Positions 62,638 through 64,000 of a DNA stretch of 64,000 nucleotides are shown in pieces. How positions within the stretch are numbered: position 1 is the stretch's first letter; the number at the start of each line of letters is the position of its first letter. The notes below the pieces were generated by a model. The model searched no databases. It was not told where the DNA came from and saw only the letters and a list, made by a program, of their open reading frames with translations. The stretch is from positions 124,001-188,000 of the forward strand of contig NZ_JANBBF010000009.1 in NCBI RefSeq assembly GCF_024648885.1, given 5' to 3'. The position numbers were made by a program, and so were the translations under genes. This DNA comes from Prauserella salsuginis. GTDB lineage: Bacteria > Actinomycetota > Actinomycetes > Mycobacteriales > Pseudonocardiaceae.

Positions 62638-63831
62638 ATGCGGGTACTCCGCCGCGGCGACAGCGGACCGGACGTCGCCGACATCAGGTCCCTGCTGGTC
62701 AGCCTGGACCTACTCCCGGGTGCGGGCACCAACGGCGCTCACGGAGAAAGTGGCGCCGGTCACACCAATGGCGCACCGGACGGCGCGGACACCGTCTTCG
62801 ACGATCAGACGGAACACGCCGTCCGCGCGTTCCAGCAGCGCCGGGGCCTGATCACCGACGGTGTGGTGGGCCCCGCGACGTACCGTGCGCTGCGCGGATC
62901 CTGCTACCACCTGGGTAGCCGCCCGCTGGCCTTTCTCGTCTCGTCGCCGGTGCACGGGGACGACGTCTTCTCGCTGCAGGAGCGCCTGACCGAGCTGGGC
63001 TACAACGCGGGCAGGCCGGACGGGCATTTCGGACCCCAGACCGAGCGCGGCCTGAAGAACTTCCAGCGTGACTACGGGCTCACCATCGACGGCATCTGCG
63101 GTCCTTCCACGGTCCGTGCCCTGCGGCAGCTGTCGCCGCGTGCGCGCGGTGGCCGTCCGGTGTTCCTGCGTGAGCAGGAGCAGGTGCGGCAGGCCGGGCC
63201 CCGGCTCCGTGGCAAGCGCATCGTCATCGACCCGGGGCACGGCGGCGACGACCCTGGCGTCGAGGTCGGCGGGGTGGCCGAACGGGACATCGCGTGGGAC
63301 CTGGCGCGCCGCCTCGAAGGGCGCATGAAGGCCACCGGCATGGAGGCGCTGATCTCCCGCGGGCCCACCCGGAGCCCTTCGGAGATCGAGCGGGCGCAGT
63401 TCGCGAACGACGCGGGCGCCGACCTGTTCCTGTCGCTGCACAGCGACGGCAACTCCTCGCCGCACGCCCAGGGTGTCGCGAGCTTCCACTTCGGCACCGG
63501 TAACGGCACCACCTCGACCGTCGGCGAGCTGCTCGCCGGCTACATCCAGCGGGAGCTGGCCGCCCGCACCGGCCTGCTCGACTGCCGCACGCACCCCAGG
63601 ACGTGGGACATCTTCACGCGCACGCGCTGCCCAGCGGTGCGCGTCGAGATCGGCTACCTCACCAACGGCCAGGACCGGCTCAGGATGTCGGATCCGGCCT
63701 TCCGCGACGTGGTCGCCGAGGGGCTGCTCATCTCCGTGAAGCGGCTGTACCTGCTCGGTGAGGGTGACCAGCCCACGGGCACGTTCACGTTCGCCGACGT
63801 CCTCGCTCACGAACTCGCGAAGGCGGAGTAG
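62638..63831 (+). CDS. cwlM: CwlM: peptidoglycan-binding, amidase_3-like regulator
   Basis: 397 residues; ATG after GCGAGGAG. Two PG_binding_1 domains (about 1-85, with an inserted Gly/Asn-rich loop near 33-50, and 95-165: FSLQERLTELGYNAGRPDGHFGPQTE), then an amidase_3 domain: IVIDPGHGGDDPG, VGGVAERDI, FLSLHSDGN and VRVEIGYL give the zinc and catalytic residues. No signal peptide. In mycobacteria CwlM is cytoplasmic, is phosphorylated by PknB and activates MurA; the same role is inferred here. Confidence 0.93.
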   Translation: MRVLRRGDSGPDVADIRSLLVSLDLLPGAGTNGAHGESGAGHTNGAPDGADTVFDDQTEHAVRAFQQRRGLITDGVVGPATYRALRGSCYHLGSRPLAFLVSSPVHGDDVFSLQERLTELGYNAGRPDGHFGPQTERGLKNFQRDYGLTIDGICGPSTVRALRQLSPRARGGRPVFLREQEQVRQAGPRLRGKRIVIDPGHGGDDPGVEVGGVAERDIAWDLARRLEGRMKATGMEALISRGPTRSPSEIERAQFANDAGADLFLSLHSDGNSSPHAQGVASFHFGTGNGTTSTVGELLAGYIQRELAARTGLLDCRTHPRTWDIFTRTRCPAVRVEIGYLTNGQDRLRMSDPAFRDVVAEGLLISVKRLYLLGEGDQPTGTFTFADVLAHELAKAE

Positions 63832-63909
63832 TCCGGGCGGGTTCACACCGGACAGGGCACTGCTGGGTGAGCCGGGTTCCGATCAGGTGACGTTCCGATG
63901 TCGCGGGTC

Positions 63910-64000
63910 TCAGCGGTTCGGCCGGGGCAGCCGAACCGCCACCCGGGTGGCGGCTTCCATCCTTTGGAGCGTCTCGTCGTCCGGCGAGCCGCCGAGCAGC
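63910..64000 (-). CDS. C-terminus of a leftward gene (partial)
   Basis: The last 29 codons, LLGGSPDDETLQRMEAATRV followed by AVRLPRPNR and TGA at 63912-63910, have normal codon use for this genome and run off the right edge. By position, convergent with cwlM and before parB, it would match the Rv3916c-type gene; the product cannot be identified from this fragment. Confidence 0.5.
   Translation of the reverse strand, partial: LLGGSPDDETLQRMEAATRVAVRLPRPNR

Noticed and set aside
1-64000. tRNA and rRNA genes, insertion sequences, prophage
   Set aside because: I found no cloverleaf-like gene, rRNA segment, transposase or phage gene in any gap by eye; a tRNA scan could not be run.

Overview
The window looks like a high-GC actinomycete chromosome, most likely a member of the Pseudonocardiaceae (Saccharomonospora/Amycolatopsis-like). 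I infer this from gene content and order only. It carries two blocks that flank oriC in actinobacteria: rpsF-ssb-rpsR-rplI...dnaB on the left (6.4-15.3 kb) and pcnA-nudix-DUF6049-murJ-pseudokinase-sigM-anti-sigma-trxB-trxA-cwlM on the right (48.8-63.8 kb). Both run rightward, so oriC (parB/parA/gidB/dnaA) should lie just beyond the right edge.

Left part (0-15.3 kb): two convergent, overlapping GT87-type membrane glycosyltransferases; endonuclease IV; three tandem secreted proteins, each with one C-terminal membrane anchor; the ribosomal/ssb operon; a small ESX (type VII)-associated island (PE-like protein, DUF3558 lipoprotein, PPE-like protein, EspG) inserted between rplI and dnaB; then dnaB, interrupted in its Walker A motif by a 401-residue class 3 intein with a zinc-ribbon-bearing LAGLIDADG endonuclease. 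The 700 bp before dnaB holds DnaA-box-like sites and a perfect LexA (SOS) box.

Middle part (15.3-48.8 kb): accessory and housekeeping genes. There is a cluster of small enzymes and regulators with clear palindromic operators (XRE-cupin, MarR, LigB-type dioxygenase); an SOS-controlled 13E12/HNH gene; a decayed ECF41 sigma / NAD(P)-binding protein pair; a 1089-residue secreted protein with about 14 chaplin-like repeats plus a secreted acidic neighbour; an AI-2E-type membrane protein with a MacSR-like two-component system; rbsK-ptsI; and leuS preceded by what looks like a Leu-codon attenuator. It continues with an MFS/MarR pair, a tandem-HTH MerR protein, a 21-bp minisatellite, a YqgE protein and a TNT-domain protein.

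Right part (48.8-64 kb): tRNA 3'-end processing, a nudix hydrolase, cell-wall precursor export (MurJ and its FhaA-type pseudokinase as separate genes), the SigM/anti-sigma pair, the thioredoxin system behind a SigR/SigH-type promoter, and the CwlM regulator of peptidoglycan synthesis. A frameshifted drug exporter sits behind two copies of a perfect 12-bp operator. Three single-base frameshifts, two of them in homopolymer runs, make some genes look broken; raw-read confirmation would decide whether these are real. All functional calls come from reading the sequence and from remembered family features; no database search was run.
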